A stretch of DNA of 64,000 nt, from the NCBI GenBank assembly GCA_003049465.1, contig PYSS01000059.1:62001-126000 (forward strand). Reading direction: 5' to 3'. Made by a program: the position numbers and the translations under genes. A model generated the notes under the pieces. The model searched no databases, had not been told where the DNA came from, and worked only from the letters and a program-made list of their open reading frames with translations. Position 1 is the stretch's first letter. Each line of letters opens with the position of its first letter. Shown here one piece after another: positions 35,575 to 47,138 of this stretch. Source of the DNA: Magnaporthiopsis rhizophila. Its lineage: Eukaryota > Ascomycota > Sordariomycetes > Magnaporthales > Magnaporthaceae.

Positions 35575-38500
35575 ATTATAATCGATTATAGAGCCCAAAG
35601 AAATTATTTTTTGCCAAAAGCGATAGAAAAATACGGCATTTTAATATATTAGAAAAAGGAACCATATAATTTTATAATAGTAAAATGGGAGTTAGTTATG
35701 TTTAATAAAGGAAGGATCGATATTAAAATTAATTATTTCAAATTTCGATTTTTGGGAAAAACCTGCAAAATAACCCTGGATATTATAAATATAGGAGGGG
35801 AAAACCTGATTTTAGGTATTTTATAGCTTAAAAAGTATAATCCCCTAATAAATTGGGTCACCAAACAAATTTAATGGAGGAAATTACTATTGACCAGCAG
35901 GGAAACCTAACAATTACGGGCCCCAGATAATGGAGATCGAACGCCAGAAAGGATAGCTGCAATAGCGGCAGGATATGGCAGTTAGCCCTGGCAAACCGCA
36001 CTAACCAAAATATTAATAAACACGGATATAAATGAACCTAACAAGCAGAAAATTATCAAGGATGGACTTAAAAATGTTTTTAAAAAGTACCACAAATATT
36101 GGAGGTTATTCCAAAAAAATTTGGAAATGGTATTACCGGAACACGGACCGTTTGATTACGAAATTAAGCTTAAACCGGAAATATAATTCAAATACCAAAA
36201 ATTGTATCGATTAAACCCTCGGTAAAAAAAGCTGTTACAAAAATAGCTAAAAGAAGAAGTTAGGAAAGGATTTACCAAACCTTTCAACTCCCCTATAGGA
36301 TATAGAATTTTATTTGTTCCCAAAAAAAACGGGGAGGAACGGATATATATCGATTACCGTTTGTTAAATTAGAAAATAATAAAAGATCGGTATCCTTTAT
36401 CTTTAATCGACAAATTTAAAAATAGGCTCGGGAAAAGCCGGTGGTTCACAGCCCTAGATTTATACAAAACTTATAATTTGCTAAGAATTAAGGAAAGGGA
36501 TAAATAGAAAACTGCTTTCCGAACCAAACTTGGAGTTTTCGAATTATTGGTAATGATTTTCGGGCTTATTAATGCACCAGCCACGTTCTAGCGAATAATT
36601 AACCATATATTGCAAAAATATTTCAATATTTTTGCTTTTGCATACCTGGATAATATCCTGATTTTTTCAAATATATTAGAAAAATATAAATAACACGTAT
36701 ATAAGGTGCTACAAAAATTGCAGGATGCAAAATTTTTGGTTAATCCGGATAAATGCACATGGCATTTTTTAAAGGTAATTTTCCTCGGGTTTATTATTAA
36801 ATAAGGGGAAGTTCGGATGGAACCCAAAAAGGTACAGGCGGTAAAAGATTAGCTTATATTTATTACAGTTAAAAAAATGCGAGGTTTTTTGGGGTTCCTG
36901 AACTTTTACCGAAAATTTATCCGAAATTTTAGCAAAAAGGCCATATTATTTACGGATTTTACCAAAAATGATACCCAATTTTATTAGGGAATATAAAAAT
37001 AAATAGCCTTCGATTTGCTAAAAAAAGTTATTATTCAAGTACCGGTATTAATAATGCCAAACCCAGAAAAACCTTTTAAAATCGAAATTAATGCATCGGA
37101 TTTTGCTATCGGAAAATAATTGGAACAATGAAACGATTAAAGGAGGTTGCACCTTTATGCGTTTTTTTTGCAAAAACTGAATAGACCAAAGCTAAATTAT
37201 CAAATTTATAATAAGAAGTTTTTTATTATTATTAAAATTTTGGAAAAATGGAGGGTGTACCTGTGCAAAGCTAATTATCAAATTATGGTGTACACCGATT
37301 ATAAAAACCTGTTACAATTCACTATTAGCCAGGCACTGAATAAAAAATAAATCCGATAAAGCCAGTTTTTTCAAAATTATAATTTTCGAATTAAGGTTAG
37401 AAAAGGGTTAAAAAATGGCTAAACGGATGTTTTAAGCCATTAATTAAACTATTAGATAGATATACCACCGGAAATATGTATAATTTTGGCCAAAGGACCA
37501 AACGGATCCCTGATTCCGGCGCAGCGGGCATTGGCCAAAACGACCCGATAGGAAAGCTGAACCTTAGAAAAAATCCAACAAATTTATAGCCAGATAATTA
37601 ATAAATACTAAAGGGTTGCAAAAACCTGGAAAAGATTCCGATAGTACCATGGGTTTATAGAAATTTATACCAAGGTATAAAAGGCAATTAAGGATTATAA
37701 AAATTATACAAAAAATAAAGCAAACAGATATAAACCTTATGGATTATTTTAACTTTTGTTAGCATTTAGCAAGGTTTGGCAAAAAGTTATAGTGGATTTT
37801 GTTATAGGGCTATTTAAATTAAAAGAACCCTTTATAAACGTCCAGTACGATAGTATTATGGTGGTAGTTGACCGATTTACCAAATATATTATATATTTAT
37901 CGTTTAAGAAAAATGCAAAAATTACAAAGCTGATTTATATTTTTATCCGAAATGTGATCGTAAAATACGGAATGCCAAAACGTATAATTATGGACCGAGA
38001 TAAGCTGTTTAATAGCAAATTTTGGAGGCAGCTTACTGCTAGTTTAGGTGTAGAATATGCCTTTTTTACAGCCTATTATTCGCAGACGGATAAGCAAACG
38101 GAACGAACAAATCAAACCATAGAATAATATTTATATTATTTTGTTAATTATAGATAAGATAATTGGGTATAATTATTTTTTATGGCTTAGTTTGCGTATA
38201 ACAGTTTAATATATAAAAGTATAGGGATTATGCTGTTTTATACAAATTATGGGTTTATATTTATGGTATATAAGGAGCTTAGGGCAGGTCTATATGCCCT
38301 AATAGCGGAAATACAGGTAAAAAAGTTTACCAAGCTGTATAAAAATTTTCAGGCAAAATTAAAAGAATTATAATAATATATATTTATATAGGCTAATAAA
38401 AAAAGAGTTGAGGAACCAACCTTTAAGGAGGGGGATAGCGTTTATCTTTCCCGATATAATATTAAGATAAAACGATTAAATAATAAACTAGATTATAAAA

Positions 38501-38780
38501 AATTAGAACCGTTCAAAGTTTTGAGGAAAGTTTCCGATATTAATTATAAATTTTAATTATCACCAATTATGTATAATTATCCGGTTTTTTATATTAATTT
38601 GCTTAAACCAGTATTACCAGGGTTTAAAAATAACAAATTAATAGAAATCGACCCAAAGCAGAAGTACAAAATTGAAGAAATTTTGGACAAAAATATTATC
38701 GATAAAACCAAGCATTATTTGGTTAAATAGGCAGGGTACAAAATTAAAAAAAGTATTTGGGAAAAAGAAATAAATTTAAA
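35575..38780 (+). pseudogene. Element C pol remnant
   Basis: Order protease-RT-RNase H-integrase-chromodomain. The open island 37756-38127 spans the integrase core (KVWQKVIVDFVIGLFKLKEP to QTERTNQTIE). CAA/CAG codons changed to TAA/TAG and TGG to TAG both occur. Confidence 0.8.
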
Positions 38781-38889
38781 GGGTGTGCCAAAGGCTTTCG
38801 AGAAGTACCGGCGGAAGGCTTTTGAAAGGGAGTTAATACCAGTGCCAAAACTCGAACTTCGGTTTGGAATGCCGGTACTAAAGTAATTT

Positions 38890-39560
38890 ACCTGGTTGAA
38901 GCAGGGCTAACAGATTAAGGTTAGAATTGGCCCTATAATTGGCCTAGCTCGAAAATAATAGAGGAAAATTGGGGACCAGCAGGTTTGGAGGTGCAGCAGG
39001 GGCCTGTGCGGCCGCCTTTCCGGCCTTTTTTTGTTTAATCCGCTCCAGTTTTTTAATATTGTTAATTTTATAATGCATAGCATGTATTATTCGTTTAAAC
39101 CATAAATTTTTTTAAGTATACAGCCGTAAAATGCGGTTATTTTTAGCATGTATTAATTTTTCAGCTTGTTAATGGGATTTTTCGGCCGCCGCAAGCTTAG
39201 TATTAAGCCTAAAATATTGCTCGGCAATTTTTTGCAGCTGGCTGGAAAAGATTTCTAAAATATTGCACCGGGCGTGCCCCAAACGAATATATTTAGCGCA
39301 ACGAAAAAAGTCTTTCGGAGATACCTGGCAGGAAGAAAGGCCAATAGTTTTGCAAGTAGAACAAAAAAGTATTATGGAAGGAGATTAAAAAATAAAAGAA
39401 AGGAGGATGTCCTAATAAGCTGTCGAACGGATATCAGGAAACTTTTATTTTTGCACCCGACCAGATATTCTGTTAGAAAGGAGGGGATGGGAGATGGTGA
39501 GAAAAGAAAGTACTTATTACTGATAAAAGGACGGGATTGCAGGTTTTGGCTAAAGGGATT
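38890..39560 (-). pseudogene. Antisense accessory ORF of element C (degenerate)
   Basis: Minus-strand reading in the same position as in A and B. Islands KKLERIKQKKAGKAAAQ and PPNLLVPNFPLLF match the B copy. The 5' intron is recognisable, but its donor is mutated (ATAAGT for GTAAGT); the CTAACAG acceptor is kept. Confidence 0.55.
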
Positions 39561-39582
39561 TGGCCTAAAAGGGAAAACCTGA

Positions 39583-40063
39583 TGTTATAACCATAGCTGG
39601 CAAAGGATAGAAGGGCTGGGGCTAACCCTTAGCAGGACGCTTTTATCCTGCAGTTATAAAGGCCAGGGGCCAAATAATTAAAGCCATGCTGATAAAGAAG
39701 GTTACGTGATCGCCAGGATCAGCAATAAGTGTGATATATTGGGGATAAATATATTACAGCTAATACCAGGTTGATATATACGATTGGTGCGATCACCATA
39801 TATTATTTATAACAAATATAGCACAAGTTTGGCACAAGAGGATCACGGGTATATAAAGTAAAGGTTTCCCACTGTGTTAAATAATTTTTGACTGAGGCTT
39901 TGGTATTAATTAACCTAAGTTAGTTTTAAGGCATTTTTTTGGGCAAGTAATCGAAATTTTTGTTACCACCCCAGTTCCCAGCACAAGCAACTTTGTAAAA
40001 ACCATATTGCTTAGCACCTCTTTTAGCGTACCCTACCCTAAAAGCAGAGAACCGTTTGTAACA
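39583..40063 (+). repeat. Element C 3' LTR (481 bp)
   Basis: Starts TGTTATAACC and ends TTTGTAACA, followed by CTCCC. It is preceded by the purine-rich AAAAGGGAAAA, a possible polypurine tract. Confidence 0.92.
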
Positions 40064-40068
40064 CTCCC

Positions 40069-40570
40069 TTTCAGCTATCCATCTTTTATCGATTTATCCG
40101 AAAACCTTGGCAACCTTTTCGCCGAACTTTTTAAAATCGGCAAATACCAGCTTGGTTTTTTTTTTGGATTTGTTATGCCCCTTTAAATAATCGGACCAAA
40201 TAGGTTCGAATTAATCCTTAATTTTACCATCCAAATATATAGCCATATAAGCAATTTTTTATTTTTCCCGCTAAAAATGGTTTCGATAAAACAAAAAATA
40301 CCCCTTATATTTTATCAGGAATATTTTAATCTTGCCTTTTTTCTTATTATATTTGTTAAGCGAGGGGAATTTGTAAAATTTGACAATAATATAAAGCTTA
40401 GTTTAAGCTTTTTTAAATTTTTCGATTTCCGTAATAAATATTTGCATGGCCACCGAAAGGTTATTATACATTTTGCCAGCAATAATAATACCCTTGGGTT
40501 TTTTGCTTACGGTTAATATAATTGCTATTATTTATTATCTCCGGTAAATACTGAACAGGATCAATCAAAA
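40069..40570 (-). pseudogene. Element B gag 5' segment, separated by C
   Basis: Minus-strand gag continuing across the C insertion. It is collinear with A 20077-20575 and ends at B's 5' LTR. Confidence 0.8.
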
Positions 40571-41031
40571 TGTTACAAATGGTTTTTTGCTTTTAGGGTA
40601 AGGTATATTAGGAAAAATGCTAAGCAGTATAATTTTCACAAGGTTATTTGTGCTGGGGAACTGGAAAAATAACAAAAATTTCGATTATTTGCCCAAAAGA
40701 TTGCCTTAAAACTAATTTAGGTTAACTAATACCGAGGCCTTAATTAAGGCTACCTAATATGGTTGGAACCCTTCGCTTTATATACCAGCATCCTTTTTAT
40801 GCTTTGCCTGTGCTATATTTGTTATATCGTATAACAAACATATTACTGTGCTATATCTGTTATGTTGCATAGCGGACATATCACTTGTGCTTAGATAAAT
40901 ACCTAGTTATGTAACTTTTTCCTAGCTTGGCTTTACTTATATGGCCCCTGGCCTTTATGAGTGCAGGGTAAAGGCGTTCCGCTAGGGTTTAGCCCCAGCC
41001 CTTCTGTCCTTTGCCAGCTGTGGTCGTAACA
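40571..41031 (-). repeat. Element B 5' LTR (461 bp, reversed)
   Basis: Plus-strand TGTTACAAATGG...GTCGTAACA, then the ATTAT duplication. Confidence 0.92.
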
Positions 41032-41036
41032 ATTAT

Positions 41037-41370
41037 ATAATCAAATATTTACCTAAGCATAATAATATGCCTATTATAAACATAACAAATATAGCACGGT
41101 GATATGTTCGTTATAAATATAACAAATATAGCACAAACAGGGCATAGGGATCACGGGTATATAAGGTAAGGATTTCCTATTGTGTTGGATAATTTTAACT
41201 GAGGCCTCGGTATTAGTTAACCTAAATTAGCTCCAAAGCAACCCTTTGGGCAAGCAATCGAAACCTTTGTTATTACCCCAGTCCCCAGCACAAGGCAACC
41301 TTATAGAACCATACTGCTTAATACCTCTCCTAGCGTACCCTACCCTAGGAGCAGAGAACCGTTTGTAACA
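41037..41370 (+). repeat. Element A 3' LTR, right part
   Basis: Continues from 26511 across element B. It ends GTTTGTAACA and is followed by GGAAT. Confidence 0.9.
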
Positions 41371-41375
41371 GGAAT

Positions 41376-41566
41376 GCGTACCTTAGTTCGGGATCAGTAC
41401 CCGAGTTAGGAATGCACGGGCCTCCAGCCCCTTTATATAATAAAGGGCTGCCTAAAAGCTTTGGATCGATAAGGAAAATAATTCCCCAAGCATTTTTTAA
41501 AACTTTAAAAAATTTATTAACAAATACAGGATTTTCCTCAAACCTGCATTTTGCACTTTTATTACA
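41376..41566 (+). repeat. Element D 5' LTR, right part
   Basis: Continues from 19620 across element A. It aligns to 46444-46634 of the 3' LTR. Confidence 0.9.
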
Positions 41567-44500
41567 AATAAATCTTTTTTTTTTAGGACCGCCCTATAAC
41601 AGCCCTTTATTTTTCTTTTTAAATTTTGGAAAGGCTGTTTTAATAAAAATCCACCCTTCCAATAAACCCAATCGCTTTTTTTATGGCCATTATTATTAAA
41701 AATACTATTATAATATTACGCTTTTAAATAATAAATTTAGCAAATACCCAGAAAAAAAACCCTAAAATAAAGGATAAAAAAAGTTTTATTAATACCTAAA
41801 TTTTAATATTATTCGTTCCAACCCTTTTTTAATACCTGCACTGTATATAACCCACCGTTCCAGGATTTTTTCGGTATTAATACCATTTTATTAAACTCGA
41901 AATTTTTTTTTAAAACCGATATATTAATCGGTCCACCTATTATAAAGCCTTATTAAAAATAATAATTAGCCCCTAATAAATTGCCTGCCCTTTTATTATT
42001 TTTTATATCCAACAAATACCAGCAAATTTTCCTAAGCAAATTTTTATAATAAAACTCGAGCTATATTATTATTTCCCCCACCGCAACCAGCTTTATAAAT
42101 AAAAATTATTTGACCCAAATCGAATGCAAATAATATATTTTAAAATAAAATTTTAAAAATAAGCTTGAAATTTTTAACAAAAATTTTAACCTTGCCCTTG
42201 ATTTAATACAAACCGTTTTTAGCAAAACAAATTAATAATAATACCAGGCGGCGGAATTTTTGGAACAAAATACCGAAAAATAAATCCATAGCCTCGAGAA
42301 ATAAAACGGACAAGTCAAATGCGCTATTAATATTATTAAAATGCATTTTTGTAATAAAACAATTTAAATTATAAACCTTTTTATATAAAAAATGGATAAA
42401 AACCAATAAAACCTTGCAGCCCTGATATAAATAATAACAGATACTATTAAGGGAATTTCGAAAAACTTTTATAATTTTACAGATATACACAAAACTTTTA
42501 TCCGAAAATTTGATAATATTTTCGGGATATTTAAACGCGAAATTAAAAAATTTCGAAAAAAAATAAATAATATTACCCTTTTGGTATATAACTTAAAAGC
42601 GGATATATAAAATATAATACTTATTAATAATTTTAATAAATATTATAATACTTTTGCCTAAAATATCCAAAAAGGTATAATTATTATTAAGGAATATAAT
42701 AAAATTATTACAGCTTTTTAATATAATCTGGGAATCCTTACCGAAATATATAAGGATTAAACCAAAAAAATTATCCGAATCCTTTTTTTTCCGCCGCCAC
42801 CCTTTTATACGGAAAATAAATGGCCATTTATCGATAATTCCATTATAGCAAATAATAGTTTGACAGATATGGCCAGTACAGGCAAAACACCGGAGGCATT
42901 TATATAAAAAACTATATAAAAGGAACCTTTTCGGTCCCCCAAACCAGAAAACTTCTGTTTTAAAAGCGCCAATCAGTTTTGCAATAAATAGGATACCCCA
43001 ATAATAAATATAAACGGAATGCTTGTTTTATACACCCCCCTAATTTTCGAAAATTTTTAAAAAAAAGGCGGAGAACAATAATTAATACGGATCAATCCTA
43101 ATCAAAATTACCCAGCCATATTACCGAACTTATAATATAAAATATAGCTAAAAAAATTTTATTAGGGATTTATTATTAATTATATTATTATTTTGGCCTT
43201 TTAAAAGGGTATTCCGGATCGAACCATTATTCCAGAAACTGTTAAAAAATGATTAGAAAAATTTCGGAAATAATACAAAAATACCCGTATTATTTACCAA
43301 ATAATAATTTAAATAATCCAAAACCAGGTTGCTTTTACCCAGGCATAATCCCGGAAATTCAAAAAAAATATAATCGAATAAAACTACCAATTTGCAAAAA
43401 AAGTTTGGAATATTTTAACCAAAATAGCCCAGGACAAATTTATTAAAAAATATGTTTTTAACCAGATTATTTAGGCCTAGAAAAATTACCGGGCAGTTTT
43501 GGTGGTTATGCATTTCTGTTTTAAATTAATAGTAATGGATGTGGAAATTTGAGCAAAAATGGCAAAAATAATTAAAAAATAAGTTTAAAATATCGAATAA
43601 TACTTTAAAAATAACATCCTAATCCGATATTTTATTTTATTTATTATAAAACTCCAGGATAAGTTTAAAAACGCCCGATAAATAACCAAAATTAACCTAA
43701 AAACCGGTTTTAATTTGGTCAAAATAAAAAAAAGCCATAAATAAAAAACAGCATTCCGCGACAAATACGGCCTTTTTAAGTATATAATTATACTAATGGG
43801 ATTTATTAATATAACTGCCACTTTTTAAAGCATAATAAACCATATTTTTATAAATCTTATTAATATAAAAATTCTGATTTACCTGAACAATATTTTAATT
43901 TATGCTGAAACGGAAAAAAAATATAATAATCTAATCCGGGAAATTTTTTAAAAATTAACGAAAAATAACCTAGTAGTAACCTTTAAAAAATATTACTGGA
44001 AAATTTAAAAAATAAAATTTCTGGGGCATATTATTAATCCGAACGGCATTTTTATAAATCAGCACAAAATTAATACCATTAAAAATTGGAAAATTTTATA
44101 ATAATTTAAAAATTATCAATTTTTTATAGGGTTTGCTAATTTTTATCAATATTTTATTAAAGGGTTTTTCAAAATAATAAAACTATTAATAACAGCTAAT
44201 GCCTTTCCAAAAAACTAATAATAATAAATACCAAAAATGCAAAAAATTTTCGATATCCTTAAATAAACCTTTACAAATTTGCCAGTATTATGCTATTTTA
44301 ACCCAAATAAACCGGCTATTATTAAAACTAATTTATCCAATTTTGCCTTAAAAATAGTGCTATTATAAAAAAAACGATAAAAAATATATTTTATCGCCTT
44401 TTATTTCCGTAAAATATCTCCCGCAAAAATAAATTACAAAATACATAATAAAAAATTATTAATAATAATAAACTATTTCGCAAAATAAAAATATTATCTA

Positions 44501-46323
44501 AAAAAAGCCGAATACCGTATAAAAATATACACCAACCATTAAAACCTATCATATTTTATAACAGCCAAAATTTTTAACTGCTAATAAGCAAAATAAGCAT
44601 AACAATTTATAAAGTACTCGTTTATAATCAATTATAAACCAGGCAAATAAAACGGCAAAACCGATATATTATCCCGATTAATATAATATTAACCTAAAAA
44701 AAAGGGAAATAAAAACCAGCCAATTATAATAATCCTATAAAAAAACACTTTCCTTAAACAAAACTAACCATAAGGACCATATTAATCCTTTTAGCACCGG
44801 CCCGCTTATATAGCATCCCAATCATTTGATAGGCCGATACTTTTATAACCAAAATAATAAAAGCTGCCAAAAATAACCCGGAATATTAAAAATACCTAAA
44901 AACCCCAACAAAAATAGAAAAAATAAAAAAATAATTCTTTTATTATCGGAAAAAACTCTGGATTTTTGCCGGACTATAACAAAAAATTTTGGAATGAAAA
45001 TATAACACTAAAATAACCGGGCATATAAAAATAAACAAAACCCTTAAGTTTATCACCCGCCACTTTTGGTAACCAAATATCGAAAGCTTAATTCGAAAAT
45101 ATATAAAAAATTATTTAAAATACTAACGCAACAAAACTTTCAAATATGCTCCTTTCGGCCCTTTACAGCTATTAAAATTATACTATACCCCATAAAATAT
45201 AATAGCTATAAATTTTATTATAAACCTTTTTTTTAGTCAAAAATATAACTTATTTGGATAATAATAAACCCATTTATAAAAATGGCGCATTTTGTACCCC
45301 TTAAAATAAAAATAAAAAAATGGACAATTTTATCCGTATTTTTGCTAAAAAATATTAGCAATTTTATAATATACTATTAAATATTATCTTAATTAGGATT
45401 TTAAATTTACGGCACACTTATAAAAAAATTTCCTAAAATTAATAAATATTAAGCTTAAAATAAGCATTATTTTCCACCCTTAAATAAATAAATAAACAAA
45501 AAGGCTTAATTAAACCTTGGAAATATATTTAAAAAAATTTATAAATTATAAAATAATTAATTAAATTAACCTTTTTTCAACAGCCAAATTTGCATATAAT
45601 AATATTATTTTGGCCAGTACCACCTTTACCCTTTTTTATACTAATTATAATTATTATCCGGCAACCGCAAACCTATTTTTACCAAAAAAAATATGCAATT
45701 TTATAAGCACGGCCTATAGCTATTAAATAACCAAAATTTACCAAAAAGCCAAAATATACCTGAATAAAACCAGGAAATATATAAAATACTAAATTGACAA
45801 AAATAAAAGCCCCTTTTAATATTTATAAAAAAATAATTTATTATATTAAACAAATAATATATCAAAACTAAATAACCAGCCAAAAAATTTAATTTCAAAA
45901 TGCTAAAATTATTTTATATCCTAAAAATTAACCTATTCCGAACGGCAGTACAATTTAAATTACCCAAATACTGAAAAATATATTTTATTTTCCATATATC
46001 CCTTATCGAACCTTACCGGGCAGGTATTTAAAATCGTCCCAATTTCGATCAAATATTTCGGAATGCCCCCCCCCCCTATTAAAAAAAATATAATATAAAA
46101 AAAATTATAAATTCCTAAATTAAGCAAAATTTTATCGAATACCGTATAAAATAAAAAGGATATAATTTAAAAAATAATATTTAAAAATCCTATAACAGCT
46201 TTTCCAGCAAAAAAGCTTAACAAAAAATCGCCCTTTTTTATTAGCAATACCCTGGTAAACCCAAAAACCCCCGGATATAAAACGTACAACCCGAGGCAAA
46301 TTTTTTTTTAAAAAAAAAGGTTA
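41567..46323 (+). pseudogene. Element D internal region (gag-pol remnant)
   Basis: Very A-rich on this strand. The longest clean island (43249-43443) contains NNPKPGCFYPGIIPEIQKKY. RT motifs follow at 43.6-44.1 kb and integrase-like sequence at 45.0-45.7 kb, all multiply stopped. It looks the most eroded of the four, matching its outermost place. Confidence 0.7.
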
Positions 46324-46634
46324 TATCACGCAAACTCAACTTTAATAATTATTAAAACGCTTATAAAGGCCGCCAATAAATGCACAAAAACCTTGCAATA
46401 AATAAACATCTAACCCCGTAATTGGGAAACGCGCTTTTGAAATGCATACCTTAATTCGGGATCAGTACCCAAATTAGGAATGCACGGGCCTTTAGCCCCT
46501 TTATATAATAAGGGGCTGCCCAAGGGCCCTAAATCGATAAGGAAAATGATTCCCCAAGCATTTTTTAAGATTTTAAAAAATTTATTAGCAAATACAGGAT
46601 TTTTCTTAAGCCTGCACCCTGCACCCTTGTTATA
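46324..46634 (+). repeat. Element D 3' LTR (311 bp)
   Basis: Starts TATCACGCAA (mutated TGTCACGCGG) and ends TTGTTATA (mutated GTTACA), followed by TATCT. Confidence 0.9.
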
Positions 46635-46874
46635 TATCTACAGATATATAACTGCCCGGTTTCTTTTAGCAATCGGGTTTTCGCTTTCCTCTTTCTCCTC
46701 ACACCTCACCAGTTGTTTTTCCTTTTTTTTTTTTTTTCCTTTTCCTTGGTTGCCTTCCCTTTCCCTCACTGTCTTTCTCCTATTTGTATTTCTTTCTTCG
46801 ACCTCCCCTTCTCGTTCGCCTTTGACTCGTTCTTGCCGTTGCTTTGCTCCTTTGCAAAACCAGGGTCGCCCAAA

Positions 46875-47138
46875 ATGCACGCCGGGTTTCTTCTTTCTTT
46901 CATTTTGGCTGGCGTCCTGGCCCTGCCTGGCCCGGCCCCTGACGCTTTTGGTGATTTCGCCGTCTCCCGGCCCCTTCAAGCCCGCCGGGACCCAGGCCTT
47001 CCCTCTTCCCCTCGGCCTCGGCCGAGACCGCAGTCGCCGCCTCCTCGCCCTATCACTTTGGACGACGAGGGCGGCCCGCGCCGCCGCCCTCGTAAAGGCG
47101 GCAAGAGCCGGCGCCCCCGGGACCTGGAAGCCCGTTAA
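46875..47138 (+). CDS. Candidate small secreted Arg/Pro-rich protein (87 aa)
   Basis: ATG in the context CCCAAAATG, preceded by about 150 bp of strongly pyrimidine-rich DNA typical of fungal promoters and 5' leaders, and by a TATA-like AGATATATAA near 46643. The start MHAGFLLSFILAGVLALPGP is a convincing signal peptide. The remainder is short and rich in Arg, Pro and Lys, with an acidic ITLDDEGG stretch, ending RDLEAR. I recognise no family, and a spliced extension is possible. D's insertion lies only 235 bp upstream, so the original promoter region is split between here and 19.26-19.50 kb. It could also be a non-coding ORF. Confidence 0.45.
   Translation: MHAGFLLSFILAGVLALPGPAPDAFGDFAVSRPLQARRDPGLPSSPRPRPRPQSPPPRPITLDDEGGPRRRPRKGGKSRRPRDLEAR

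Larger units (their letters stand above)
32851..40063 (+). mobile_element. Element C: youngest Ty3/gypsy retrotransposon, inside B's gag
   Basis: LTRs 32851-33331 and 39583-40063, both 481 bp. Target duplication CTCCC at 32846-32850 and 40064-40068. Removing C restores a continuous B gag. Internal: zinc-knuckle remnant about 34245-34305 (KYFKYGKKGYIKKDYP), protease about 35580 and RT about 36.0-37.05 kb. RNase H is about 37.07-37.4 kb, integrase about 37.5-38.48 kb and the chromodomain about 38.63-38.77 kb. The integrase core is best preserved, with DRFTKY, IIMDRDKLFNSKFW and QTERTNQTIE carrying the D, D and E positions. It still has many stops, so it is not autonomous. Confidence 0.92.
26512..41031 (-). 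mobile_element. Element B: Ty3/gypsy retrotransposon of the same family, minus strand, inside A's 3' LTR
   Basis: LTRs at 26512-26972 (its 3' LTR) and 40571-41031 (its 5' LTR), both 461 bp. Target duplication ATTAT at 26507-26511 and 41032-41036. On the minus strand: gag 40570-40069 and 32845-31000 (split by element C), zinc-knuckle remnant about 32440-32375, protease about 30960-30930, RT about 30.45-29.56 kb, RNase H about 29.5-29.1 kb. Integrase is about 29.0-28.1 kb (MANKYQKVAKTWKRFRQYH and FTKYAIYLPFKKNAK are readable), and the chromodomain about 27.95-27.80 kb. Damage is intermediate between A and C. Confidence 0.9.
19621..41370 (+). mobile_element. Element A: degenerate Ty3/gypsy chromovirus-like retrotransposon inside D's 5' LTR
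   Basis: 5' LTR at 19621-20076. The 3' LTR is split by element B (26389-26511 and 41037-41370). Target duplication GGAAT at 19616-19620 and 41371-41375. Internal order: gag about 20.1-22.4 kb with a ruined zinc knuckle at about 20985-21050, where the Cys and His codons now read Tyr (YFKYGKKGYIKKNYP). The retropepsin motif IIDCGAQ is near 22425. RT is at about 22.8-23.85 kb, RNase H about 23.85-24.25 kb and integrase about 24.3-25.3 kb (FTKYIIYLPFKKNAK and KYGTPKHIIL visible). A chromodomain-like end is at about 25.49-25.61 kb. Nearly all changes relative to element C are G to A on this strand. Confidence 0.9.
19501..46634 (+). mobile_element. Element D: degenerate Ty3/gypsy LTR retrotransposon, outermost of four nested elements
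   Basis: LTRs run from TGTCACGCGG (19501) to TTATTACA (41566), interrupted by A, and from 46324 to 46634. Once A is removed both are 311 bp. The target-site duplication TATCT lies at 19496-19500 and 46635-46639. The internal region is 41567-46323, with a gag-like stretch about 41.7-43.1 kb. RT remnants lie at about 43.6-44.1 kb; conceptual reading gives NxKTGFNLVKIKKG-like, FGLxNAPATF-like and YLDDILIYAE-like segments with stops. RNase H is at about 44.3-44.65 kb and integrase at about 45.0-45.7 kb. Every long frame is broken by TAA. A C11 run sits at 46066-46076. D has unrelated, shorter LTRs, so it is a different family from A, B and C. Confidence 0.9.
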
